Shown one piece after another: positions 42,285 through 55,365 of a stretch of 64,000 nt of DNA. Position numbers and translations under genes: made by a program. Every line of letters starts with the position of its first letter. The stretch's first letter is position 1. The stretch covers positions 62,001-126,000 of the forward strand of contig NZ_CABFVH010000004.1 of assembly GCF_902141855.1 (NCBI RefSeq), given 5' to 3'. The notes beneath the pieces are model-generated. The model was not told the DNA's origin. It searched no databases and was given only the letters and a program-made list of their open reading frames with translations. This stretch comes from Methylobacterium dankookense (GTDB lineage Bacteria; Pseudomonadota; Alphaproteobacteria; Rhizobiales; Beijerinckiaceae).

Positions 42285-42716
42285 TCAATCCTCTGCCGGG
42301 CCGCCGCGCATGCGCTTGACCGCGCCGCGGCGGCTCTTGGATTCGAGGCGCCGCTTCTTCGAGGCGAGCGTCGGGCGCGTCGCGCGGCGGGGCGTCGGCG
42401 GCACCGCCGCCTCGGCGACGAGCGCGGCGAGGCGCTCGCGCGCATCGGCCCGGTTGCGCTCCTGGGTGCGGAAGCGCTGCGCGGTGATCAGGATGACGCC
42501 GTCCACGGTCAGGCGGTGCCCGGCGAGGCGCATCAGGCGCACGGCGACCGCGTCGGGCAAGGCCGGGGAGCGGCGCGCGTCGAAGCGCAGCTGCACCGCG
42601 GTCGCGACCTTGTTGACGTTCTGGCCGCCGGGGCCGGAGGCGCGCACGAAGCTCTCCTCCAGCTCCGACTCGTCGAGGGCGATGTGGGGGGTGCAGACGA
42701 GGGCCACGATCGCCAT
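42285..42716 (-). CDS. arfB: Peptide chain release factor-like ArfB
   Basis: 143 residues. Catalytic GGQ motif in RASGPGGQNVNKVATAVQLR, hydrolysing peptidyl-tRNA, and a basic disordered C-terminal tail (TRPTLASKKRRLESKSRR) that enters the empty mRNA channel of stalled ribosomes. Size and tail distinguish it from RF1/RF2. Converges on DUF1275. Confidence 0.95.
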   Translation of the reverse strand: MAIVALVCTPHIALDESELEESFVRASGPGGQNVNKVATAVQLRFDARRSPALPDAVAVRLMRLAGHRLTVDGVILITAQRFRTQERNRADARERLAALVAEAAVPPTPRRATRPTLASKKRRLESKSRRGAVKRMRGGPAED

Positions 42717-42743
42717 ATCTCCGTCAGGCCGAGCCTTATGGCG

Positions 42744-43019
42744 TCAGGCCGCCTCTGCCGGCGTCCGCGCCCGCAGGGCCAGCGCGTGCAGCCCGCGCTT
42801 GAACGCCTCGTCCATCAACCCGTTCACCAGCCGGTGGCGCTCGACCCGGCTCTTGCCCTCGAAGGCCGCCGAGACGACGTCGAGGCGGAAATGCGTCTCG
42901 CCGCCCTCGCGCCAGCCGGAATGGCCGGCATGGAGGTGGGATTCGTCCACCACGTCGAGTTGCTCCGGCGCGAGCTGCGCCTGAAGCGTCTCGTGAATCC
43001 AGTCCCGCAGCGTCGCCAT
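42744..43019 (-). CDS. bolA: BolA family protein
   Basis: 91 residues from MATLRDWIHETLQAQLAPEQ. BolA fold with the invariant HAGH stretch (DESHLHAGHSGWREGGETHF) and C-terminal RVERHRLVNGLMDEAFKRGL. BolA proteins pair with monothiol glutaredoxins in iron-sulfur handling; grxD is not nearby. Divergent from the J-domain gene. Confidence 0.94.
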   Translation of the reverse strand: MATLRDWIHETLQAQLAPEQLDVVDESHLHAGHSGWREGGETHFRLDVVSAAFEGKSRVERHRLVNGLMDEAFKRGLHALALRARTPAEAA

Positions 43020-43149
43020 GCACGCAACCTCGAATGTCCCGCCGGAAGGGATGGACGGCCGCGGCGGGCCGTCAAGCCCGTTCCCCCGCATGCGGCATCA
43101 GGCCCGCCGGCCTTGTGTCTCCGGTCCGCCCCCTCATAATCGCCCCGTC

Positions 43150-43770
43150 ATGGATCTCAACTCGCGCCTGTTCGACAGCATCCGGATCAAGCCCGCCTCC
43201 GAGGAATCGAAGGAGAGCGGTCCCGTCTGCGAGAGCCCGGGCTGCACCCATCCGGGCCTCTATCGCGCGCCCAAGGGGCGCAAGGCGGAGGGGCAGTACT
43301 GGCGCTTCTGCATGGACCACGTGCGCGCCTACAACGCGGCCTATAATTATTTCGACGGCATGAACGACGCCGCCGTGCAGGCCTACCAGAAGGACGCGAT
43401 CATCGGGCACCGCCCGACCTGGTCGATGGGCGTGAACAAGGGGGGCGACGCGCGCCCGAGCACGGAGCCCCCGCGCGACTGGGCCTATGTCGACCCGCTC
43501 GGCATCCTGCGCGGCGCGGGCGTCGGCGGCAGCCGCCGCGCCCCCGGCCGGGAGGAGCCCGAGCGCCCGCGCCGCTCGGGCGCGGTGCGCAAGGCCCTCG
43601 ACGTGATGGGCCTCGACGAGAATGCCGACGCCGCCGCGATCAAGGCGCAGTACAAGGTGCTGGTGAAGCGCTTCCACCCGGACGCCAATGGCGGCGACCG
43701 CTCCTTCGAGGACCGGCTGCGCGACATCATCCGGGCCCACGACGTGCTGCGCGCCGCCGGTTTGTGCTGA
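43150..43770 (+). CDS. J-domain molecular chaperone protein
   Basis: 206 residues. The J domain is at the C-terminus (KALDVMGLDENADAAAIKAQ, then KRFHPDANGGDRSFEDRLRD) with an intact HPD motif, so it can stimulate an Hsp70. The N-terminus has a Cys/His-containing stretch (ESPGCTHPGLYRAPKG and WRFCMDHVRAYNAAYNYFDG). This layout is found next to bolA and cobS in Rhizobiales. Confidence 0.9.
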   Translation: MDLNSRLFDSIRIKPASEESKESGPVCESPGCTHPGLYRAPKGRKAEGQYWRFCMDHVRAYNAAYNYFDGMNDAAVQAYQKDAIIGHRPTWSMGVNKGGDARPSTEPPRDWAYVDPLGILRGAGVGGSRRAPGREEPERPRRSGAVRKALDVMGLDENADAAAIKAQYKVLVKRFHPDANGGDRSFEDRLRDIIRAHDVLRAAGLC

Positions 43771-44027
43771 GCCCTGTGCCGGGCGCGGCACGATCGATGC
43801 ACCCGCGGCATGCCGTCCGCCACGCGGATTCGCAGGGATGGGCGGCAAACCACGGATGCGCGCCTATATGGAAGGCGTCTCCCAGGTCGATCCCCGACTT
43901 GGCGCGCCGTCCCGACGACGTTTAAGGAAGGCCGGCATCCCGCGGGTCCCGCCGCGGGCATCAGGCCCGAGCTATCCGCGAGGCTCGAACACCCCAGGCG
44001 CGCGAGCCCGCCCCCACGAGGTCCCGT

Positions 44028-45011
44028 ATGCTCTCTGACGACAAGCCCGCCACGCTGCCCGATCGCCACGTCTCGGTCCGCGAGGTCTTCGGCATCGACC
44101 TCGACCTCAAGGTGCCGGCCTTCTCCGAGACGGACGAGCACGTCCCCGATCTCGATCCGGACTACATCTTCGATCGCGAGACCACGCTCGCCATCCTCGC
44201 CGGCTTCGCCAAGAACCGCCGCGTGATGGTCACCGGCTATCACGGCACCGGCAAGTCCACCCATATCGAGCAGGTCGCCGCCCGGCTGAACTGGCCCTGC
44301 GTGCGGGTGAACCTCGACAGCCACGTCTCGCGCATCGACCTCGTCGGCAAGGACGCGATCGTGCTGCAGGACGGCAAGCAGGTCACCGCCTTCCAGGACG
44401 GCATCCTGCCCTGGGCGCTGCAGAACAACGTCGCCCTCGTCTTCGACGAGTACGATGCCGGCCGCCCGGACGTGATGTTCGTGATCCAGCGCGTGCTGGA
44501 GGTGTCGGGCCGCCTGACGCTGCTCGACCAGAAGCGGGTCATCCGCCCCCATCCCGGCTTCCGGCTCTTCGCCACGGCGAACACGGTGGGCCTCGGCGAC
44601 ACCTCGGGCCTCTACCACGGCACCCAGCAGATCAATCAGGGCCAGATGGACCGCTGGTCGATCGTCACCACGCTGAACTACCTGCCGCACGACCGCGAGG
44701 TCGACATCGTGCTGTCCAAGGCCACCCACTACAAGGGCGATCAGGGCCGCGACATCGTCAACCGCATGGTGCGCGTGGCCGACCTCACCCGCAACGCCTT
44801 CATGAACGGGGACCTCTCGACCGTGATGAGCCCGCGCACGGTGATCACCTGGGCCGAGAACGCCGACATCTTCCGCGACATCGGCTTCGCCTTCCGGGTG
44901 ACCTTCCTGAACAAGTGCGACGAGCTGGAGCGGACGCTGGTCGCCGAGTTCTACCAGCGCGCCTTCGGCAAGGAGCTGCCCGAGAGCGCGGTGAACGTCG
45001 CGCTGAGCTGA
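44028..45011 (+). CDS. cobS: Cobaltochelatase subunit CobS
   Basis: 327 residues, normal length. AAA+ ATPase: Walker [10 protein letters not shown] (~69-77) and Walker [11 protein letters not shown]. It drives, with CobT and CobN, ATP-dependent insertion of cobalt into hydrogenobyrinate a,c-diamide in aerobic B12 synthesis. cobN is not in the window. The 257 bases before it hold no gene; cobT follows after a DUF29 gene. Confidence 0.96.
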   Translation: MLSDDKPATLPDRHVSVREVFGIDLDLKVPAFSETDEHVPDLDPDYIFDRETTLAILAGFAKNRRVMVTGYHGTGKSTHIEQVAARLNWPCVRVNLDSHVSRIDLVGKDAIVLQDGKQVTAFQDGILPWALQNNVALVFDEYDAGRPDVMFVIQRVLEVSGRLTLLDQKRVIRPHPGFRLFATANTVGLGDTSGLYHGTQQINQGQMDRWSIVTTLNYLPHDREVDIVLSKATHYKGDQGRDIVNRMVRVADLTRNAFMNGDLSTVMSPRTVITWAENADIFRDIGFAFRVTFLNKCDELERTLVAEFYQRAFGKELPESAVNVALS

Positions 45012-45016
45012 TCGGC

Positions 45017-45526
45017 ATGGAGGAGACCGTGGCGCACCCGGCCCCGAGCGATGCGACGGACGCGACAGCCCCTTCCGCACGGGGCCGCACGCGCTACGCG
45101 GACGATCTCTACACCTGGGCTCAGGAGCAGGTCGCCCTGCTGCGTGCGCACCGTTTCGACGAGATCGATGCCGAGCAGGTCGCGGAGGAGCTGGAGGATT
45201 TGTCGAGGCGCGAATTCTCCAAGCTCTACAGCTGCCTGCGCGTGCTGCTGATGCACATGCTCAAATGGGACCAGCAGCCGGAGCACCGCACGCCGAGCTG
45301 GATCTACTCGATCCGCGAGCAGCGCCGCCGCTACGACCGTCTCCTGCAGGAAAGCCCGGGTCTCAAGTCGCGGCTCGAAGAGGCGTTGGCGGATGCCTAT
45401 CCGGACGCGAGGGACTGGGCCGCCGACGAGACCCATCTGCCGCCGGAGGAATTCCCGTCGGCCTGCCCCTATAGCTGGGACGAGATCCGGGAGCGCCCCT
45501 TCGATCTCGATTCCGCCAAGAAGTAA
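45017..45526 (+). CDS. DUF29 family protein
   Basis: 169 residues. The pattern YADDLYTWAQEQVALLRAHR, IDAEQVAEELEDLSRREFSK and LLMHMLKWDQQPEHRTPSW is the DUF29 signature, a helical family common in cyanobacteria and Methylobacterium. It sits 5 bases after cobS and 6 bases before cobT, so it is cotranscribed with the cobaltochelatase genes, though no link to B12 is known. Confidence 0.88.
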   Translation: MEETVAHPAPSDATDATAPSARGRTRYADDLYTWAQEQVALLRAHRFDEIDAEQVAEELEDLSRREFSKLYSCLRVLLMHMLKWDQQPEHRTPSWIYSIREQRRRYDRLLQESPGLKSRLEEALADAYPDARDWAADETHLPPEEFPSACPYSWDEIRERPFDLDSAKK

Positions 45527-45532
45527 CCTCGC

Positions 45533-47440
45533 ATGTCCATCTCCAACCGCAAGCCCGGCGAGCGTCGCGAGCCCGTGGCCGAGCCCCTCAAGCGCTCGGT
45601 GGCCGGGTGCCTGCGCGCCATCGCGCGGCGCGCCGAGGTCGAGGTCACCTACGCCACCGACCGGCCGGCGCTGACCGGCGACAAGGCCCGCCTGCCGGAG
45701 CCGCCGCGCAAGCTCTCCCCCGCCGACGTCGCGGTGCTGCGCGGCAACGCCGATTCGATGGCCCTGCGCCTCGGCTGCCACGATGCCGCCGTCCACCGCC
45801 GCCTCGCCCCCGAGAACGCGCCGGCCCGCGCCGTCTACGACGCCGTGGAGCAGGCCCGCGTCGAGGCGATCGGCTCGCGCCGCATGGCCGGCGTCGCCTC
45901 GAACATCGCGGCGATGCTGGAGGACCGCTACCACCGCGGCGGCAAGTACGAGCACATCACCGACCGGGCCGACGCGCCGATGGAGGACGCCGTCGCCCTG
46001 ATGGTGCGCGAGCGCCTGACCGGGCAGACCCCGCCGCCGGCCGCGCAACGCATCGTCGACCTCTGGCGCGACCACATCGAGGCCAAGGCCGGGCGCAACC
46101 TCGACGGGCTGCTCGGCGCCATCGAGGACCAGCGCGGCTTCGCCCGCTCCGTGCGCGACCTCCTCTCCTCCCTCGACATGGCCGACGAGACGCCCTTCGA
46201 CCCGGAGGACGACGAGAACGAGGACGAGGGCGAGTCCCAGGACGACGAGCAGAGCCCGCAGGAGGGCGAGGCCGAGGAGCAGAGCCAGGGCGACCGCGCC
46301 GAGATCGAGACCTCGGAGGAGGGCTCCGACGAGATCGAGGAGGGCGCCCAGGAATCCGCCGACGCGCCCTCCGGCGAGGTGCCGGACGAGGCCGAGGAGG
46401 CGGAGGCCGATGAGGCCGGCGAATCCTGGCGCCCGCCGCAGCGGGCGGACAACGCGCCGCGCGGGCCGGATTACCGGGTGTTCAACGCCCGCTTCGACGA
46501 GGTCATCCACGCCGAGGACCTGTGCGACCCCGACGAGCTGACGCGCCTGCGCAGCTATCTCGACAAGCAGCTCTCGCATCTGCAGGGCGTGGTCGGGCGC
46601 CTCGCCAACCGGCTGCAGCGGCGCCTGCTCGCCCAGCAGAACCGCGCCTGGGAGTTCGACCTGGAGGAGGGCCAGCTCGACCCGGCCCGCCTCGTGCGCG
46701 TGGTGATGGACCCGTTCCAGCCCCTCTCCTTCAAGCAGGAGAAGGACACCAATTTCCGGGACACCGTCGTCACGCTGCTCCTCGACAATTCGGGCTCGAT
46801 GCGCGGGCGGCCGATCACGGTGGCGGCGACCTGCGCCGACATCCTGGCGCGCACCCTCGAGCGCTGCGGCGTGAAGGTCGAGATCCTCGGCTTCACCACC
46901 CGCGCCTGGAAGGGCGGCCAGAGCCGCGAGGCCTGGCTCGCCGCCGGCAAGCCGCCCAATCCCGGCCGCCTGAACGACCTGCGCCACATCGTCTACAAGG
47001 CGGCCGACGCGCCCTGGCGGCGCGCGCGCAAGAATCTCGGGCTGATGATGCGCGAGGGGCTGCTCAAGGAGAACATCGACGGCGAGGCGCTCGACTGGGC
47101 GCACAAGCGCCTGCTCGGCCGGCCCGAGCAGCGCAAGATCCTGATGGTGATCTCGGACGGCGCGCCGGTCGACGATTCGACCCTGTCGGTCAATGCCGGC
47201 AACTACCTGGAGCGGCACCTGCGCTGGATGATCGAGGAGATCGAGACGCGCTCGCCCGTGGAGCTCCTCGCCATCGGCATCGGCCACGACGTGACGCGCT
47301 ACTACCGCCGCGCCGTGACGATCATCGACGCCGAGGAACTCGGCGGCGCGATGACCGAGAAGCTCGCCGAATTGTTCGAGGAGGATGCCGGTTCGGGCCC
47401 TGTGCGCCAGCCGCTGCGGGCCGCGGGCGGCCGGCGCTGA
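45533..47440 (+). CDS. cobT: Cobaltochelatase subunit CobT
   Basis: 635 residues. N-terminal helical domain; a strongly acidic linker at ~218-300 ([20 protein letters not shown]); VWA domain with MIDAS motif in [11 protein letters not shown] (~415-425) and later [13 protein letters not shown]. It forms the CobS-CobT chaperone ring for CobN. Length and linker match the Pseudomonas denitrificans protein. Confidence 0.96.
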   Translation: MSISNRKPGERREPVAEPLKRSVAGCLRAIARRAEVEVTYATDRPALTGDKARLPEPPRKLSPADVAVLRGNADSMALRLGCHDAAVHRRLAPENAPARAVYDAVEQARVEAIGSRRMAGVASNIAAMLEDRYHRGGKYEHITDRADAPMEDAVALMVRERLTGQTPPPAAQRIVDLWRDHIEAKAGRNLDGLLGAIEDQRGFARSVRDLLSSLDMADETPFDPEDDENEDEGESQDDEQSPQEGEAEEQSQGDRAEIETSEEGSDEIEEGAQESADAPSGEVPDEAEEAEADEAGESWRPPQRADNAPRGPDYRVFNARFDEVIHAEDLCDPDELTRLRSYLDKQLSHLQGVVGRLANRLQRRLLAQQNRAWEFDLEEGQLDPARLVRVVMDPFQPLSFKQEKDTNFRDTVVTLLLDNSGSMRGRPITVAATCADILARTLERCGVKVEILGFTTRAWKGGQSREAWLAAGKPPNPGRLNDLRHIVYKAADAPWRRARKNLGLMMREGLLKENIDGEALDWAHKRLLGRPEQRKILMVISDGAPVDDSTLSVNAGNYLERHLRWMIEEIETRSPVELLAIGIGHDVTRYYRRAVTIIDAEELGGAMTEKLAELFEEDAGSGPVRQPLRAAGGRR

Positions 47441-47471
47441 CGGCTGCGACACAGAAAGACGAAACGCGGGT

Positions 47472-47560
47472 CCCCTCTCCCGAACGGGAGAGGGGGCCTG
47501 TCCCGGATCCGGCGCGCATTCGGAAGCCGGGTTTCTCTCTTCCGCAGACGGGAAGAGGGG
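47472..47560. repeat. Palindromic repeats after cobT
   Basis: Two hairpins, CCCCTCTCCCGAACGGGAGAGGGG and CTCTCTTCCGCAGACGGGAAGAG, similar in style to those at 16948 and 20234. Confidence 0.6.
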
Positions 47561-47596
47561 GAGCGGCACGCCTGCCCGTCTCGTCAGTGCCCAAGC

Positions 47597-47634
47597 GAAA
47601 GCCGCCGGTGCGGGCGCCCGCACCGGCGGCTTTC
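47597..47634. terminator. Perfect 38-bp palindromic bidirectional terminator
   Basis: GAAAGCCGCCGGTGCGGGC directly abuts its exact reverse complement, between converging cobT and rpmB. The flanking A and T runs are short, so it could terminate in both directions. Confidence 0.75.
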
Positions 47635-47679
47635 GGTCAGCCTATGAGGTTCGGCGCGCCAGACGCGGCCGAAGCCGGA

Positions 47680-47979
47680 TCAGGCGGCGGCCTGGGTCTC
47701 GGCGAGCTTCTTGTGGATCTCGCGCTTCAGGAGCTTGGCCGTCTGCGACAGGTCCGACTCGCCGGCCTTGATCAGGAAGGCGTCGAGGCCGCCGCGGTGC
47801 TCGACCGAGCGCAGCGCGTGGGCGGTGATGCGCAGGCGGACGCTCTTGTTCAGGGCATCCGACTGAAGGGTGACGTTGCAGAGGTTCGGCAGGAACCGGG
47901 TCTTGGTCTTCCGGTTCGAGTGGCTCACGAGGTGGCCGACCTGAACGGCCTTCCCGGTGAGTTCGCAGCGGCGCGCCAT
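47680..47979 (-). CDS. rpmB: 50S ribosomal protein L28
   Basis: 99 residues. [20 protein letters not shown] with [20 protein letters not shown] is the L28 signature. The length with a helical C-terminal extension ([20 protein letters not shown]) is usual in alphaproteobacteria. Only the Cys6 remnant of a zinc-binding form is present. Confidence 0.97.
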   Translation of the reverse strand: MARRCELTGKAVQVGHLVSHSNRKTKTRFLPNLCNVTLQSDALNKSVRLRITAHALRSVEHRGGLDAFLIKAGESDLSQTAKLLKREIHKKLAETQAAA

Positions 47980-48288
47980 GGTCTCAAATATCCCGTATCG
48001 TTCCGTGGGCGGTCAGAACTCGGACCGTCATGGCCGTCGCGGCACGCGCCGCGGGCCTCGCCCAAGCGTGATTCCAGGTCCAGCGGAGTCCTGTAGAAGG
48101 CGCGAGCCTATAGGGGAGGCGGCCCGTCTCCGTCAAGGCGGAAGCCCGCGCGAAGGCGGGTGCCTGTGGCCTCGCGGCCGCTAACATGGGCCGAACGGTC
48201 TGTTAACCATGGCTTGGGGATAAATCGCTGCTGTCACGGCGCACACTCCCCGGTGTCCGCCGCGAGCGTCGAGAATCGAGTCCGGACC

Positions 48289-49224
48289 ATGCGCGCCACA
48301 GCCCTCAGCGCCAGAAGCCTCACCGCACCGGCCGCCCGCGCCGGCGCGCTCGCCCTCGCCGGGCTCGCCGTCGCGGCGCTGGCGCTGCCCGCCGAGGCGC
48401 GGTCCCGGCGCCATCACGCCCGCCCCGGCGAGGCGGCGATCGCCGTCGATTACGGCATCAACCTCGCGGGCCTGCCGATCGGCACCGCGCGGCTTGCCGG
48501 CGCCTTCGACGGCCCGCGCTACCGCATGGACGTGTCGGCGACGCTGACCGGTCTCGTCGGCGCCATCACCGGCGGCCAGGGCTCGGCTCAGTCCTCGGGC
48601 ACGCTCGGCACCGGCCCGCAGCCGAACACCTTCGCCATCGCCTCCCGCACGGCCAGTTCCGGCATCGCCGTGCGCATGGCGCTGCGCCAGGGCAACGTGG
48701 TGCAGTCCGAGGTGACGCCGCCGCTGATCGACATGGAGGACCGCGTGCCGGTCTCCGCCGCGAACAAGCGCGGCATCATGGACCCGGCGAGCGCGCTCCT
48801 CATGCCGGCCCAGGCGCGCGGCGAGCTCACCGATCCCGAGAACTGCAACCGCACCCTGCCGGTCTTCGACGGCGCCACCCGCTTCAACGTGGTGCTGAGC
48901 TACGCGGAGACCCGCGCGGTGGAGAAGCCGGGCTATGCCGGCCCCGTCCTCGTCTGCAACGCGCGCTACCAGGCGATCGCCGGCCACCGGCCGGACCGGC
49001 CGGGCGTGCGCTTCATGGAGGAGAACCGCGACATGTCGGTCTGGCTCGCGCCCGTCGAGGGCACGCGGGTCCTGGTGCCGATCCGGATCTCGGTGCGCAC
49101 CACGGTGGGCACCAACATCATCGAGGCGACCCGCTGGACCCGCTCCGGCGCCAGCACCGCCTCGGCCGCCGCCCCGAACGCCGCCGAGGCCACCGGCTCG
49201 GTGGCGAGCCTCGACGCGCGCTGA
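48289..49224 (+). CDS. Exported DUF3108 protein
   Basis: 311 residues. Long signal region (AARAGALALAGLAVAALALP, then AEARS). Mature beta-rich domain with YGINLAGLPIGTARLAGAFD and SGIAVRMALRQGNVVQSEVT, the DUF3108 pattern, a lipid-like beta-taco family of unknown function in the periplasm. Followed after 2 bases by a small secreted protein gene. Confidence 0.85.
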   Translation: MRATALSARSLTAPAARAGALALAGLAVAALALPAEARSRRHHARPGEAAIAVDYGINLAGLPIGTARLAGAFDGPRYRMDVSATLTGLVGAITGGQGSAQSSGTLGTGPQPNTFAIASRTASSGIAVRMALRQGNVVQSEVTPPLIDMEDRVPVSAANKRGIMDPASALLMPAQARGELTDPENCNRTLPVFDGATRFNVVLSYAETRAVEKPGYAGPVLVCNARYQAIAGHRPDRPGVRFMEENRDMSVWLAPVEGTRVLVPIRISVRTTVGTNIIEATRWTRSGASTASAAAPNAAEATGSVASLDAR

Positions 49225-49226
49225 GC

Positions 49227-49550
49227 GTGCGCGCCGCCCTGCTCGCGGGCCTGGCGGTCCTCGCCGCGGCGCCGGCCTCCGCCGGGCCGCTGGAGGCCGG
49301 CTCCTCCTGCGGCGGCAACGCCTATTCCTCCGCCCAGGTGGTCGAGGGGCGCTCCCCCCGCCGCGAGCCCCTCGTCGCCGTCCCCGACACGCTCTGCGCC
49401 GACCTCGACGGCCCGCGTCCGCCCGTGCGCGTGGACATCTACGGCGTTCCCGGCCTCGGACCGGAATCCGGCAGTGGCGCCGACGGATCTGGCGCCCCAT
49501 ATGAGGGTCGGTCCCGGCGCGGCGCGCGACCCGTCCCGCTCCCGGACTGA
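49227..49550 (+). CDS. Small secreted protein after DUF3108
   Basis: 107 residues from GTG, 2 bases after the DUF3108 stop. Signal peptide (RAALLAGLAVLAAAPASA). Mature part has two cysteines (SSCGGNAYSSAQ, DTLCADLDGPRPP) and a disordered tail. No family recognised. Its end overlaps possible upstream starts of the helicase gene. Confidence 0.55.
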   Translation: MRAALLAGLAVLAAAPASAGPLEAGSSCGGNAYSSAQVVEGRSPRREPLVAVPDTLCADLDGPRPPVRVDIYGVPGLGPESGSGADGSGAPYEGRSRRGARPVPLPD

Positions 49551-49644
49551 GCGGTCCGGACGGGACCGTCCGCAGCGGGGCCGCGGCGCGTCTGCCCGCC
49601 CCTCCAAGACCCGGCGCCTGCCGAAGGGACCTAGCCCTCCCCTG

Positions 49645-52980
<3,336 letters not shown>

Positions 52981-52996
52981 GGCGGGCGCCCGCGGC

Positions 52997-53293
52997 ATGA
53001 AGGAGGGGCGGCGGCGGCTCGATCTCTGGCTGTGGTTCGCCCGCTTCGCCAGGACGCGCTCGCTCGCCGCTCGCCTCGTCACCGACGGCCATGTCCGCCT
53101 CAACGGCAAGCGGGCAGAAGCGCCGGCCCGGGGCGTCGCCGTCGGCGACGTGGTGACGGTCGCAGCCCCCCACGGCACCGCGAGCGTGCGGGTGCTCGAT
53201 CTCGGCGAGCGGCGCGGGCCGGCGCCCGAGGCGCGCCGGCTCTACGAGGATCTGCTCGGATCCGGCGAGGGCGGCAGCCTGGAATCATTGTAA
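52997..53293 (+). CDS. S4-domain RNA-binding protein (HslR-like)
   Basis: 98 residues. S4 fold: RLDLWLWFARFARTRSLAAR, then LVTDGHVRLNGKRAEAPARG and VAVGDVVTVAAP. Equivalent to Hsp15/HslR, which binds stalled 50S subunits. Lies 16 bases after the helicase gene, a conserved alphaproteobacterial pairing. Confidence 0.92.
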   Translation: MKEGRRRLDLWLWFARFARTRSLAARLVTDGHVRLNGKRAEAPARGVAVGDVVTVAAPHGTASVRVLDLGERRGPAPEARRLYEDLLGSGEGGSLESL

Positions 53294-53527
53294 GCGGGCC
53301 ACAGGCGCAGGGCTCGCGGCGCGGGCCGCGCGGGGTGCGCTTGTCAGCCCTCCGGGCAGCCGCTAGAGCCATCCGACCCGGGCCGCTCTGCGGCCCGACA
53401 CCAATTCGAGCGCGTATCGAGGCCGCCCGAGAACGGCCCGCGACTGGCTGGCGGAGACGTCACGCCGCGCGGGACTCGCGGCATCGCCCGAGCGGAAGCG
53501 CGCGGACATGAGGACGATCATCCGCCC

Positions 53528-53866
53528 ATGACCTACGTCGTCACCGACAACTGCATCAAGTGTAAGTACATGGACTGCGTGGAAGTCTGTCCGGTGGACT
53601 GCTTCTACGAGGGCGAGAATATGCTCGTCATCCATCCGGACGAGTGCATCGATTGCGGCGTCTGCGAGCCCGAATGCCCGGCCGAGGCGATCAAGCCCGA
53701 CACGGAGCCGAGCCTGGAGAGCTGGCTGAAGCTCAACGCCGACTACGCCAAGACCTGGCCGAACATCACGCAGAAGAAGGACGCCCCCGGCGACGCCAAG
53801 GAGTGGGACGGGGTGGCCGGCAAGCTCGAGGCGCATTTCTCGCCCAATCCCGGCTCCGGCGACTGA
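53528..53866 (+). CDS. fdxA: 7Fe ferredoxin FdxA
   Basis: 112 residues. The 3Fe-4S/4Fe-4S binding sequence [19 protein letters not shown] then [18 protein letters not shown] matches Azotobacter FdxA closely, including the non-ligand Cys12. Electron carrier in the cytosol. Follows the S4 gene and precedes carD. Confidence 0.97.
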   Translation: MTYVVTDNCIKCKYMDCVEVCPVDCFYEGENMLVIHPDECIDCGVCEPECPAEAIKPDTEPSLESWLKLNADYAKTWPNITQKKDAPGDAKEWDGVAGKLEAHFSPNPGSGD

Positions 53867-54350
53867 GCGGACCACTCCCTGTCCCGGTGGGCGATCCCGC
53901 GCGGCCGCCGCGCGGGCGCTTCGCCATCCATGCGAGGCACGCGAGGCTGGTCTGCGCGGGCCTCTGGGGACAGGGTGGCACGGCCGTGCACAACTGCGAA
54001 GCGTGGGCGTGAACGGCCCCGCTTGAGCCCGCACGCCTTTGATTTGCCGGGCCGATTGTGATACACAATCGGCCTGCCGTCGCTCGTGCCTGACGTGCTC
54101 CCTCCGCGCTTCAAACGCAGTCCCGCACTCTCCAGGGGAACGAGGTTGCACGCGACCGACCGTTGAGGGCTCTCGCCTCTGCGGTCGTTCACACGTGGCA
54201 TGTCGATGGCTGCACCTGGGAGCTGCCGGCTTCCGTCCCGCGGGCGGGGCGATCCGGCGGCCGGTGGTTGAAGCCGGGTGTCCCGCCCCGGGTGAAACGG
54301 TTCGGCGCGGATCATGAAAAGTCCCCGCCTGATGTTCGGAGGCCCTTCTC
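53867..54350. other. 486-bp carD upstream region
   Basis: No gene seen. Contains a perfect dyad at 54051-54073 and GGAAC at 54142-54146 with CGTT only at 19 bases, too far for an EcfG promoter. Confidence 0.4.
54051..54073. promoter_or_regulatory. Perfect operator-like dyad before carD
   Basis: GCCGATTGTG-ATA-CACAATCGGC, ten perfectly paired bases each side, ~280 bases before carD. Could bind a dimeric regulator or form an RNA hairpin terminating fdxA; no U run follows. Confidence 0.45.
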
Positions 54351-54352
54351 GC

Positions 54353-54943
54353 ATGACGACAGCCAAGAAGACCACGGCAGGCCGCCAGGGATTCAAGACC
54401 GGCGAAGCCGTCGTATATCCGGCTCACGGCGTCGGTCGCATCACCGCGATCGAGGAGCAGGAGGTCGCCGGCTTCAAACTGGAGCTGTTCGTCGTCTCCT
54501 TCGAGAAGGACAAGATGGTCCTGCGCGTGCCCACCGCGAAGGCCAACAGCGTCGGCATGCGCAAGCTCTCCGAGCCCGAGGTCGTCAAGAAGGCGCTGGA
54601 CGTGCTCACCGGCCGCGCGCGCGTCAAGCGCACCATGTGGTCGCGCCGCGCCCAGGAATACGAGGCCAAGATCAACTCGGGCGACCTGATCGCGGTCACC
54701 GAGGTGGTGCGCGACCTCTACCGTTCCGAGGCCCAGCCCGAGCAGTCCTACAGCGAGCGCCAGCTCTACGAGGCGGCCCTCGACCGGATCGTGCGCGAGA
54801 TCTCCTCGGTGAACAGGATCACCGAGACCGAGGCGCTGAAGCTCATCGAGCAGAGCCTCGCCAAGTCGCCGCGCCGGGCCAAGGCCGAGACGGAGAGCGA
54901 CGCCGAGGGCGAGGGCGACGACATCCAGGAGGAGGCCGCCTGA
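54353..54943 (+). CDS. carD: CarD-family RNA polymerase-binding regulator
   Basis: 196 residues from MTTAKKTTAGRQGFKTGEAV. RID domain at ~14-70 (VVYPAHGVGRITAIEEQEVA); helical C-terminal DNA-binding domain (VVKKALDVLTGRARVKRTMW, RRAQEYEAKINSGDLIAV). Stabilises open promoter complexes. GGAGG lies 11 bases upstream; ATGs at 54314 and 54332 are less likely. Followed by a strong bidirectional terminator. Confidence 0.95.
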   Translation: MTTAKKTTAGRQGFKTGEAVVYPAHGVGRITAIEEQEVAGFKLELFVVSFEKDKMVLRVPTAKANSVGMRKLSEPEVVKKALDVLTGRARVKRTMWSRRAQEYEAKINSGDLIAVTEVVRDLYRSEAQPEQSYSERQLYEAALDRIVREISSVNRITETEALKLIEQSLAKSPRRAKAETESDAEGEGDDIQEEAA

Positions 54944-54986
54944 GCGGCATCGCGCCGCAGCAACGCGGTCGCGCGGTGAAGGATCG

Positions 54987-55021
54987 AAAGGGCCCGGCGG
55001 ATCGCTTCCGCCGGGCCCTTT
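54987..55021. terminator. Bidirectional terminator after carD
   Basis: AAAGGGCCCGGCGGA-TCGCT-TCCGCCGGGCCCTTT, 15 perfectly paired bases each side, 43 bases past the carD stop. Confidence 0.85.
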
Positions 55022-55246
55022 CCCGTTCGCGCGGTGGATCGTCGCGAAAAATCTTTTGTCCATGCAGGGCAAGGGACTGGCGGAGTTCGCGATCCGGTCC
55101 ATGTCCCTAGCATCGGCCCCGCGCCGTCCGCTTCGACCCGCGAACCTGCCGCCTCCGCGTGAAGGGATCGGAGGCATCGCTCGCCGCCTCCGGGTTCGCA
55201 TCGGTCGCTTGCGCCCGATTGACTCGCGCAATCTTGCCCGAGGCCG

Positions 55247-55272
55247 GGAACCTTCGTGCGCGACGCACCGTT
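55247..55272 (+). promoter_or_regulatory. Consensus EcfG promoter of rpoH
   Basis: GGAAC (55247-55251), a 17-base spacer and CGTT (55269-55272) match the general stress sigma consensus exactly. It lies 94 bases before the rpoH start. Confidence 0.75.
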
Positions 55273-55365
55273 GTGGCCTTGCCTGGCAAAGGCCTCGGCG
55301 GCGCCTGCGCGTTCCGAACCGGGGTTTGAGCCGCATCAGCACTCGACAGAAAGAGGCAGGCGGGG

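Noticed and set aside
53867..54352. EcfG promoter for carD
   Set aside because: GGAAC and CGTT are present but 19 bases apart, outside the 16-17 range.
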